Assembly (NCBI GenBank): GCA_035572335.1
Contig: DATNAW010000022.1
Location: forward strand, 1-24,870
DNA length: 24,870 bases
From: 66-474 sp035572335
GTDB taxonomy: Bacteria > Pseudomonadota > Gammaproteobacteria > Xanthomonadales > Rhodanobacteraceae
Direction: 5' to 3'
The position numbers were made by a program, and so were the translations under genes. The notes under the pieces were generated by a model. The model had not been told where the DNA came from. It made no database searches and worked only from the letters and a program-made list of their open reading frames with translations. Positions 14,556 through 21,501 of this stretch are shown here, in pieces. Positions within the stretch are counted from its first letter, which is position 1, and each line of letters begins with the position of its first letter.

Positions 14556-15343
14556 TGCAAACGCTCCGCCCACGCCGGTCGCACGCACACGCCTTGCGCG
14601 TGCAGCCAGCGCTTTAGATCCGGAATCGCGATGTCGCCGGAATGGAACACGCTGGCCGCAAGCGCCGCATCGACGTCGGCATCGGCGAACGCTTCGCGGA
14701 AATGGTCGCGCGTGCCTGCACCACCCGACGCGACCAGTGGAACGTTGCACACCGCGCGCGCGGCGCGCAATTGCGCGATGTCATAACCCGCGCGCACGCC
14801 GTCGCTGCCCATGCAGTTCAGCACGATTTCGCCCGCGCCGCGCCGCTGCACGTCATCGATCCAGTCCAGCGTGCGTCGCGTCGACGAACGCATGCGCGCG
14901 GCGTCGCCGGTGTACTGGCGCACGCGCCATTCGCCGTCGCCGTCGCGCAGCGAATCAATCCCGACGACCACGCACTGCACGCCGAACGCGGTGGCCAGTT
15001 CGTCGATCAATGCGGGTCGTTCCAGCGCGGGCGAATTCACCGAAATCTTGTCCGCGCCCGCGTGCAACACTGCGCGCGCGTCGTCGACGCTGCGGATGCC
15101 GCCGGCGACGCAGAACGGGATATCGATCTCGCGCGCCACGCGCTCCACCCAGCCCACGTCGACCCTGCGGTTTTCGGGACTAGCGGCGATGTCGTAGAAC
15201 ACCAGTTCGTCGGCGCCCTCGTCGCGATAACGCAGCGCGAGTTCCACGATGCCGCCGGCGATCGCATGGTCGCGGAAGCGCACGCCCTTCACCACCTTGC
15301 CGTCCTTCACGTCGAGGCACGCGATGATGCGCCGGCTCAACAT
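14552..15343 (-). CDS. hisF: Imidazole glycerol phosphate synthase, cyclase subunit
   Basis: 263 residues, TIM barrel. With HisH it uses ammonia from glutamine to turn PRFAR into imidazole glycerol phosphate and AICAR, the link to purine synthesis. The two catalytic aspartates are Asp11 (ACLDVKDG) and Asp130 (VVGIDS), and the phosphate-binding loops CVAGGIRS and VASGGAGT are present. The C-terminus is a few residues longer than usual. Start ATG at 15343 lies 7 bp inside the end of hisA, the longest overlap in this operon, and the stop overlaps hisIE by 4 bp. Confidence 0.97.
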   Translation of the reverse strand: MLSRRIIACLDVKDGKVVKGVRFRDHAIAGGIVELALRYRDEGADELVFYDIAASPENRRVDVGWVERVAREIDIPFCVAGGIRSVDDARAVLHAGADKISVNSPALERPALIDELATAFGVQCVVVGIDSLRDGDGEWRVRQYTGDAARMRSSTRRTLDWIDDVQRRGAGEIVLNCMGSDGVRAGYDIAQLRAARAVCNVPLVASGGAGTRDHFREAFADADVDAALAASVFHSGDIAIPDLKRWLHAQGVCVRPAWAERLQ

Positions 15344-16068
15344 TTCAGCGCCTCCTTGAGCGTGAACTTGCGCTCCAGCAACGCGCGTCCGAGGATCACG
15401 CCTCGCACGCCCGCCGCGCGCACCTTGCGCACGTCGTCGAGCGAGCACGCGCCGCCCGACGCCTGGATTTCGAAATCCGGCGCGAAGCGGTGCAGGTCGC
15501 GGTACAACTCGAGGTTGAATCCACCCAGCGTTCCATCGCGTTCGATGTCGGTGCAGAGCACGTGGCGCGCGCCGGCGCGGGCGTAATGCGCGGCCAGCGT
15601 GTCGAGCTGGACGCACGAATCCTCGGTCCAGCCATGCACGGGCAGGCGCCACGCACCTGCCTGGCGGCGCACGTCCAGCGCCAGCACCAATCGGTCCGGT
15701 GCGAATTGGGTAATCCAGATCGCGGTCGCGTAAGGGTTCTGCACCGCAAGGCTGCCCACCACCACGCGCGTGACGCCGGCCGCATAGAGGCGCCGCAAAT
15801 CATCGGTGGTGCGCACGCCGCCGCCAGCCTGGAGCTTCAACATGCCAGTCCTGGCGATGGCCTCGATCACCGCAAGATTGGCAAACTGGCCCGAGCGAGC
15901 ACCGTCGAGGTCGACCACGTGCAGCCATTGCGCGCCGGCGTCCGCATAGCCTTGCGCAAGTTCGACCGGATCGTCCGGGAACACCGTTTCGCGCGCATAA
16001 TCGCCCTGCCGCAGCCGCACGACACGGCCGCCACGCAGGTCGATGGCAGGGATCACCTGGAAGCTCAT
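15337..16068 (-). CDS. hisA: ProFAR isomerase (phosphoribosylformimino-AICAR-phosphate isomerase)
   Basis: 243 residues, TIM barrel related to HisF. It carries out the Amadori rearrangement of ProFAR to PRFAR, step four of histidine synthesis. Asp10 (PAIDLRGGRVVRL) and Asp132 (LALDVR) are the expected acid-base pair; GGGVRTTDD and ASGGACSLDD are the two phosphate-binding loops. The start is fixed by an ATGA overlap with hisH, and the end overlaps hisF by 7 bp. Confidence 0.97.
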   Translation of the reverse strand: MSFQVIPAIDLRGGRVVRLRQGDYARETVFPDDPVELAQGYADAGAQWLHVVDLDGARSGQFANLAVIEAIARTGMLKLQAGGGVRTTDDLRRLYAAGVTRVVVGSLAVQNPYATAIWITQFAPDRLVLALDVRRQAGAWRLPVHGWTEDSCVQLDTLAAHYARAGARHVLCTDIERDGTLGGFNLELYRDLHRFAPDFEIQASGGACSLDDVRKVRAAGVRGVILGRALLERKFTLKEALKC

Positions 16069-16655
16069 TGGGCAAGGAAATTCCGGAGGACCGCCATCCC
16101 CATTGCGGCGGACCGTTCTGGATGGTACTGCACGCCCATGAAATTGCCTTGACCAATGGCCGCCGAAAACGTGACGCCGTACTCGCACGTGGCAAGCGTC
16201 GCGGCGCAAACCGGCACCGCGTAGCCGTGCACGAAGTAGGCCCAGCCGTTGGCTGCGTCGCCCGCGTTCAGTGGATGATCCCCGGACGCTGCGACATGGT
16301 TCCAGCCCATGTGCGGCAGGCGCAAGCCGCGATCGGCATGGAGGCGGCGCACCGGCGCATCGATCAGGCCGAGGCACGCAACGTCGCCCTCTTCCGAACT
16401 CGCGCACAGAAGCTGCATGCCGAGGCACACGCCAAGCACCGGTTGGGTGAGGTCGCGCAGGACTTCCACCAATCCCGCCTCGCGCAAACGCGCCATCGCG
16501 GGCGCGGCCGCGCCGACGCCCGGCAGGATCACGCGATCGGCCCGGCGAATCGTTTCGGCATCGCGCGTCAACACGGCTTCCACGCCGAAGCGCTGCAGCG
16601 CATAACGCACGGAACCGATGTTGGCTCCGCCTGAATCCACCAGCACCACGTTCAC
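16065..16655 (-). CDS. hisH: Imidazole glycerol phosphate synthase, glutamine amidotransferase subunit
   Basis: 196 residues, class I glutaminase. It supplies ammonia to HisF through a channel. The triad is visible: Cys77 in GVCLGMQ, and His178 and Glu180 in GVQYHPERS. The oxyanion-strand motif reads LPGVGAAAPAM where many HisH proteins have PGVGAF. It overlaps hisB and hisA by 4 bp each, which would favour balanced synthesis with its partner HisF encoded two genes on. Confidence 0.97.
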   Translation of the reverse strand: MNVVLVDSGGANIGSVRYALQRFGVEAVLTRDAETIRRADRVILPGVGAAAPAMARLREAGLVEVLRDLTQPVLGVCLGMQLLCASSEEGDVACLGLIDAPVRRLHADRGLRLPHMGWNHVAASGDHPLNAGDAANGWAYFVHGYAVPVCAATLATCEYGVTFSAAIGQGNFMGVQYHPERSAAMGMAVLRNFLAQ

Positions 16656-17719
16656 GCCAGCACACCCTTGGTCGTCGGCAACGCGTCGCCGTCACGGCGC
16701 ACGGCCTGGCGCAGGCAGCGCGCCACGACCTTGAAGCAGGCCTCGATCATGTGGTGCGCGTTGTCGCCGCGTACCGCGAGATGAAGGTTGGCGCCCAACG
16801 CGTCGGACAGCGAGCGGAAGAAGTGGGATACCAACTCGGTGGGAAGCTCGCCCACGCGCTCGCGCGGAAAGGCGCCTTCGAAGACGAAACAGGCGCGCCC
16901 GGAAAGATCCAGCCGCGCATCCGCTGCGCTTTCGTCCATCGGCAGCGAGAATCCGTAACGCGCGATGCCGCGCTTGTCGCCCAGCGCGCGACGCAGCGCC
17001 TCGCCGATCGCAAGCGCACAGTCTTCGACCGTGTGGTGTTCGTCCACATGCGTGTCGCCGTCGCAGCGGACGTCCAATGCGAACCCGCCGTGCTTGCCGA
17101 GTTGCTCCAGCATGTGATCGAAGAAGCCCATGCCCGTCGCGATTTCGGGCTCGGCGGTCGAATCGAGATCGACGCGCACGTTGATGCGCGTTTCACGCGT
17201 GACGCGTTCAACGGCAGCGGCGCGCGGCTGGTCGAGCAGGCGGTGCGCGACTTCGCTCCACTTGAGTCCCTCCGTGCCGACGCGGAATCCACGCACGCCC
17301 AGGTTCGCCGCCATCTGCATGTCGGTTTCGCGATCGCCCACGATGGCGGACGCGGCGCGGCTCCAGCCATCGTCCGCGAGCCAGTGACGCAGCAATCCCG
17401 TGCCAGGCTTTCGCGTATCCAGGCCCTCGTGTTCGAAACTGCGGTCGATCAGGATCTGGCGAAAGCGGATGCCTTGCGATGCAAGGATGCGCAACAGCAA
17501 TGCCTGTGGACCGTCGAAACGCCCCTGCGGGAAGCTCGGCGTGCCCAGCCCATCCTGGTTGGTCACCATCACCAGTTCGTAGCCCGCCGCGACGCAGCGC
17601 TGCAGCGCCGCGATGACGCCCGGAATCAAATCCAGTTTTTCGAAGCTGTCGATCTGCCCGTCCGGCGGTTCCACGATCAGGCAGCCGTCGCGATCGACGA
17701 ACAACAGTTTGCGCGTCAT
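16652..17719 (-). CDS. hisB: Bifunctional histidinol-phosphatase / imidazoleglycerol-phosphate dehydratase
   Basis: 355 residues. The N-terminal HAD phosphatase (about 1-165) has the nucleophile motif DRDG (Asp9, Asp11) and GDRETD (Asp129, Asp133). The C-terminal IGP dehydratase (about 172-355) has FFDHMLEQLGKHGG, the Mn-binding DEHHTVED (226-233) and a second set in DNAHHMIEA. It catalyses steps six and eight of the pathway. The zinc loop of E. coli HisB-N (a run with His and three Cys) is replaced here by DRSFEHEGLDTRKPG without cysteines; a similar Cys-poor loop is, as I recall, found in Xanthomonas HisB. Overlaps with hisC and hisH are 4 bp each. Confidence 0.97.
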   Translation of the reverse strand: MTRKLLFVDRDGCLIVEPPDGQIDSFEKLDLIPGVIAALQRCVAAGYELVMVTNQDGLGTPSFPQGRFDGPQALLLRILASQGIRFRQILIDRSFEHEGLDTRKPGTGLLRHWLADDGWSRAASAIVGDRETDMQMAANLGVRGFRVGTEGLKWSEVAHRLLDQPRAAAVERVTRETRINVRVDLDSTAEPEIATGMGFFDHMLEQLGKHGGFALDVRCDGDTHVDEHHTVEDCALAIGEALRRALGDKRGIARYGFSLPMDESAADARLDLSGRACFVFEGAFPRERVGELPTELVSHFFRSLSDALGANLHLAVRGDNAHHMIEACFKVVARCLRQAVRRDGDALPTTKGVLA

Positions 17720-18828
17720 GCCGGAAGTTCCACGCGAAGATCGGCGCGTGTCGCGACCGTATTCCGGATGCCACTGAGCACTTCCAGCACGCGGTCGTTT
17801 TCCGCCTCTGTCCCGATGCTGATGCGCAATGCGTCACCCAACCGCGGATAGCGCCGCACATCGCGCACCACCACGCCGGCCTTCAGTAATGCGGCGTACG
17901 CCGCGCCCGCGTCGGCCAATCGCACGGCGATAAAATTCGCCTGTGATGGCAACACTTCGCTGACGCAGGCCAGCCGAAACAATTCGCCACGCATCCGCGC
18001 GCGTTCGCTGCGAATCGCATCAATACGTTCGCGCATTGCGCGTTCGCCATCCACGGCAAGCGCGCGCAACGCGGCCTCGACGCAAGGCACGGGCAGCGGA
18101 TACGGCGGCATGATCTTGCGAAGCAACGCGACCACCCGCGCATCCGCAAGCACGCAGCCGATGCGCACGCCGGCCAAGGCCCACGCTTTCGACAAGGTGC
18201 GCAGCACCACCAGGTTTGCATGCGCACCCAGGCCATCTGCGACACTGCCGAATCCACCACTCGGTTCGACGAACTCCACATAGGCTTCATCCACCACCAG
18301 CAACGCGCGGCCTTCGAGCGCGGTCGCCAGGTGCAGGATCTCGGCGCGCGGCACCGCGGTGCCCGCAGGATTGTTGGGCGAGCACACGAACACCAGTTTC
18401 ACCGTGGGCGTCATGGCCGCCAGCACGGCGTCGACATCGAGCGCGAAATCGCAGCCCAGCGACGCTTCGACGACACCCGCGCCCTGCACGCGTGCGCACG
18501 TCGCGTACATTCCGAATGTCGGCGGGGAAACCAGGATCGCATCGCGGCCCGCCGCACAAAACGCGCGCACCAGAAGGTCGATGCCTTCGTCGCTGCCGCG
18601 CCCGACCAGCAATCGATCGGACTCGACGCCATACAGTTCGGCGAGGCGGGCACACAGCGCCGCGGGCTGCGGATCCGGATAGCGGTTCCAACCGTCCTCA
18701 CCACCCTGCGGCGGCCAGGGCGACTCGTTGGCGTTCAACCAGACGTCGCCGCCATGCGCCTCCATGCGCGCGGAGGAATACGGCTGCAGGGCCCGGATTT
18801 CCGGTCGCGCAAGCTCGACGGGATTCAT
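17716..18828 (-). CDS. hisC: Histidinol-phosphate aminotransferase
   Basis: 370 residues, fold-type I PLP enzyme. It transfers the amino group of glutamate to imidazole acetol phosphate, step seven. NANESPWPP near the N-terminus, SPNNPAGT (about 150-157), DEAYVEF (Asp180) and the PLP lysine Lys214 in TLSKAWALAGVRIG are all present, and the C-terminal LRISIGTEAEND holds the substrate carboxylate arginine. ATG at 18828 overlaps the hisD stop; the stop overlaps hisB. Confidence 0.97.
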   Translation of the reverse strand: MNPVELARPEIRALQPYSSARMEAHGGDVWLNANESPWPPQGGEDGWNRYPDPQPAALCARLAELYGVESDRLLVGRGSDEGIDLLVRAFCAAGRDAILVSPPTFGMYATCARVQGAGVVEASLGCDFALDVDAVLAAMTPTVKLVFVCSPNNPAGTAVPRAEILHLATALEGRALLVVDEAYVEFVEPSGGFGSVADGLGAHANLVVLRTLSKAWALAGVRIGCVLADARVVALLRKIMPPYPLPVPCVEAALRALAVDGERAMRERIDAIRSERARMRGELFRLACVSEVLPSQANFIAVRLADAGAAYAALLKAGVVVRDVRRYPRLGDALRISIGTEAENDRVLEVLSGIRNTVATRADLRVELPA

Positions 18829-20156
18829 GCCACCGATCTCCCGGCCACAAGAGCACTCTCTTCCAGCACCGAGAGCCGTGTCGTGATGGCGCGACGATGC
18901 CCGTCGAGCCCTTCCGCCGCGGCCAACGTTGCAGCGCACGGTCCCACCGCGCGCAGTGCATCGGGCGCGCACGTCTGTACCGTCACTTGCTTCTGGAAAC
19001 TCGCGACCGACACGCCGCTGCAACTGCGCGCCCAGCCGTGCGTCGGCAACACGTGGTTGCTGCCGCTGCAATAGTCGCCCAGCGATTCCGGCGTCCAGTG
19101 CCCGAGGAACACCGAGCCCGCGCTTTCGATGTCTTCCAGCCATGCACGCGGCTCACGCACCTGCACGATCAGGTGTTCCGGCGCATGGCGGTTGCTGACT
19201 TCGAACGCATCGGCGATGGATGCGACGCGAATCAGGCGGGAGTGCGCCAGCGCCTGACGTGCAACCGCCGCGCGCGGCAGGACCGCGCACTGGCGTTCGA
19301 CCTCGCGTTGGACGGCATCCAGCAATACCATGGAGTCGCTGACCAGCAGCACTTGCGAGTCCGGCCCGTGCTCGGCCTGCGACAACAGATCCGCGGCGAC
19401 GAACACCGAATCGGCCGAATCATCGGCGATCACCAAAACCTCCGAAGGTCCCGCCGGCATGTCGATGGCGGCGCCCTGCGGATCGGATGCGACCTGCAGC
19501 TTGGCCTCGGTGACATACGCATTGCCCGGTCCGAACAGTTTGTCGCAACGCGGGATCGACGCGGTGCCGTATGCCATCGCGGCGATCGCCTGTGCGCCAC
19601 CCGTCTTGAACACCTTGTGCACGCCGCAGGTTCGTGCGGCATGCAGCACCACCGGATCGCAGCTGCCGTCCGCGCGGGGCGGCGAGCACAGCACCACCTC
19701 GCGGCAACCCGCCAGTCGCGCCGGGATGGCGAGCATCAAGACCGTGGAGGGCAACGGCGCGCTGCCGGCGGGCACGTACAAGCCCACGCGCGTGATCGAT
19801 CGCGGCACGCGTTCCACCCAAAGTCCGCGCGCGGTTTCCACCGCGACCGGTTCCGGCATGCAGGCGCGATGGAAGGCTTCGATGCGCGATGCCGCTTCCG
19901 CGATCGCTCGCTTCAACTCCGGAGCGGCCGACGCCTCCGCCGCATCGAGCGCGGAAGCATTCACTTCGAGATCTTCGATGATCGCGTTGTCGAAGCGCTC
20001 CGCGTATTCGCGCAGGGCAGCGTCGCCACGCGCCCGCACGCCTGCAATGATGCCTTCCACCGTCGCCCGCACCGTTTTGCTGCGCGACAATTCCGGCCGC
20101 GCGAGCGCTTCCTCGCGCGCCGTCTCATCAAGCGCTCGCCAGTCGATGTGTTTCAC
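18825..20156 (-). CDS. hisD: Histidinol dehydrogenase
   Basis: 443 residues. It oxidises histidinol to histidine in two NAD-dependent steps, the end of the pathway. Zinc ligands are visible as Gln260 and His263 (SQAEHG), Asp361 (GDY) and His420; the catalytic pair is Glu327-His328 in NRHAPEHL. SGSNHVLPT is the family signature. The start is a GTG at 20156 that overlaps the hisG stop in GTGA; no ATG lies near, and the protein sequence begins as expected (KHIDWRAL), so initiation is probably by coupling to hisG translation. It overlaps hisC by 4 bp. Confidence 0.97.
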   Translation of the reverse strand: MKHIDWRALDETAREEALARPELSRSKTVRATVEGIIAGVRARGDAALREYAERFDNAIIEDLEVNASALDAAEASAAPELKRAIAEAASRIEAFHRACMPEPVAVETARGLWVERVPRSITRVGLYVPAGSAPLPSTVLMLAIPARLAGCREVVLCSPPRADGSCDPVVLHAARTCGVHKVFKTGGAQAIAAMAYGTASIPRCDKLFGPGNAYVTEAKLQVASDPQGAAIDMPAGPSEVLVIADDSADSVFVAADLLSQAEHGPDSQVLLVSDSMVLLDAVQREVERQCAVLPRAAVARQALAHSRLIRVASIADAFEVSNRHAPEHLIVQVREPRAWLEDIESAGSVFLGHWTPESLGDYCSGSNHVLPTHGWARSCSGVSVASFQKQVTVQTCAPDALRAVGPCAATLAAAEGLDGHRRAITTRLSVLEESALVAGRSVA

Positions 20157-21040
20157 GCGAGCGCCCTCTCGACCGGCAACACGAACAGTTCGCGCGCACC
20201 TGCGCGCTGGATCGCCTCGAGCTGCCGCCAACCCAATTCGTCCGGACACAGCGCCTGCAGCATCACGCGCCCGGGTTCGCCATCCATCTGCAATATCGTG
20301 GGACGCGGCGCTCCGGGCAGCGCGGCGATGATCGCGTCCACGCAACCGCGCGCAGCCTGCAACAGCAGCAGCCGCGATCCGCGCACGCGGGTCACGCCAT
20401 CGACGCGGCGCAACAAGAGTTCGATCGCATCGCGGCGGCCATCGGCGGGCAGCGGATCGGCCGCGACCAGCACCGCTTCGCTGTCGAGCACGCAATCGAC
20501 TTCGCGCAACTGGTTGGCCGCGAGCGTGACACCACTTTGCACCAGGTCGCAGATGGCATCGGCGGTGCCAAGCCGCGGCGCGATCTCCACCGAGCCTGAC
20601 AACGTGACGACATCCGCATCGACGCCTTGCCGGCCAAGCCATCCACGCAGAAGGTTGGGATACGACGTGGCGACGCGCATGCCTGCGAGCGAAGCCGGAC
20701 CCGCATAAGCAAAGTCCTGCGGCACCGCGACGGCGAGCCTGCAACGCCCGAAACCGAGGTCACGCAGCCCACGCAGTCCATTCGTGGTGCCATTCGCGCC
20801 GAACTCTTCGAGCACGTTGCGCCCCACGATGCCGAGGTCGCACACGCCCTGCCCGATCATCCCCGGGATGTCGTCGTCGCGCACCAGCAGCAGGTCGATG
20901 GGCTCGCCATCGCCGTAACAGAACAACCCGTCGCGGCTGCGCCGGAAACGCAGGCCGCAACGGTCCAGGAGATCGAAACACGGATCGCTGAGGCGCCCCG
21001 ACTTCTGCACCGCGATCCGCAGGCGTTCACGCGGCATCAT
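20153..21040 (-). CDS. hisG: ATP phosphoribosyltransferase, long form with regulatory domain
   Basis: 295 residues, the HisG-long type that does not need HisZ. It joins ATP and PRPP in the first committed step and is normally inhibited by histidine. The PRPP-binding signature EIAPRLGTADAICDLVQSG (152-170) is complete. The C-terminal 75 residues or so (from LLLLQAARGCVDAI) match the ACT-like histidine-binding regulatory domain. ATG 21040 is chosen because it forms an ATGA overlap with the upstream TrpR-like gene; a second ATG follows directly at 21037. Confidence 0.97.
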   Translation of the reverse strand: MMPRERLRIAVQKSGRLSDPCFDLLDRCGLRFRRSRDGLFCYGDGEPIDLLLVRDDDIPGMIGQGVCDLGIVGRNVLEEFGANGTTNGLRGLRDLGFGRCRLAVAVPQDFAYAGPASLAGMRVATSYPNLLRGWLGRQGVDADVVTLSGSVEIAPRLGTADAICDLVQSGVTLAANQLREVDCVLDSEAVLVAADPLPADGRRDAIELLLRRVDGVTRVRGSRLLLLQAARGCVDAIIAALPGAPRPTILQMDGEPGRVMLQALCPDELGWRQLEAIQRAGARELFVLPVERALA

Positions 21041-21357
21041 GCGTGCCTCCCCTTCTTGGCGATGCGCGCAGCGGCCTTCAGGTAACCGCCGTTGCCCTGG
21101 TTCAAAAAGCGCGCGACCCGACCGATGGTGGTGATGCTGACCGCCGTGTGCTCGTGGATTTCGCGATACGGCGTGCCCTTCAGCACGTGCGGAACCACCG
21201 TCCAGCGATCGACCAGCGATTCCAGTTCGGCGGGCGTGCAGAGGTCGTGCAGAAACGCGCGCATTTCCTCGACGTCGCGCATCGCCAACAAGGCCTTGCA
21301 CAGGCTGGTTTCGGCCGAATCGGCCGGGGTTTCAGGATTCAGTGCCCTTCGTTTCAT
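21037..21357 (-). CDS. TrpR-like YerC/YecD-family protein, probable his operon regulator
   Basis: 106 residues, all-helical Trp-repressor-like fold. The C-terminal half contains the helix-turn-helix YREIHEHTAVSITTIGRVARFL (about 64-85), followed by NQGNGGYLKAA, characteristic of the YerC/YecD family. Some members have been proposed as histidine-responsive regulators. As the first gene of the operon and overlapping hisG by 4 bp, it is well placed to control itself and the downstream genes; this role is inferred. ATG 21357 is preceded by an AAGG-containing ribosome site. Confidence 0.9.
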   Translation of the reverse strand: MKRRALNPETPADSAETSLCKALLAMRDVEEMRAFLHDLCTPAELESLVDRWTVVPHVLKGTPYREIHEHTAVSITTIGRVARFLNQGNGGYLKAAARIAKKGRHA

Positions 21358-21394
21358 GCGAGTCTGCCTTGCACGCGCGCCATCGCCGCACGCG

Positions 21395-21425
21395 CCAATT
21401 TAATGTATTAATGCGTTAGCACATT
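21395..21425 (-). promoter_or_regulatory. Candidate operator/promoter region of the his operon
   Basis: In the 144-bp gap between the lyase stop and the TrpR-like gene, a short AT-rich block contains the dyad TTAATGTATTAA (21400-21411; 5-bp arms). Read on the minus strand it holds CATTAA twice, 2 bp apart. TAATAC could serve as a -10 element. No run of His codons and no attenuator-like stem series was seen, so control by a repressor is more likely than attenuation. Upstream, GCCGCGCA is repeated directly 6 bp apart within a GC-rich stretch. Confidence 0.35.
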
Positions 21426-21501
21426 CGAGGAAAGCATAGCCGCGCAGGCACTGCCGCGCAAGGGCGGCGCGAGTTCGTCTCAGGATTCGTTCAAACGAGG
21501 A

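Noticed and set aside
18216..20708. Very long plus-strand open frame opposite hisC and hisD
   Set aside because: It is antisense to two well-conserved enzymes; its composition is Arg/Ala/His-rich with no domain, as expected for a GC-rich shadow frame.
21358..21501. Histidine leader peptide and attenuator
   Set aside because: No cluster of His codons in any frame and no terminator/antiterminator pair with a T-run were seen.
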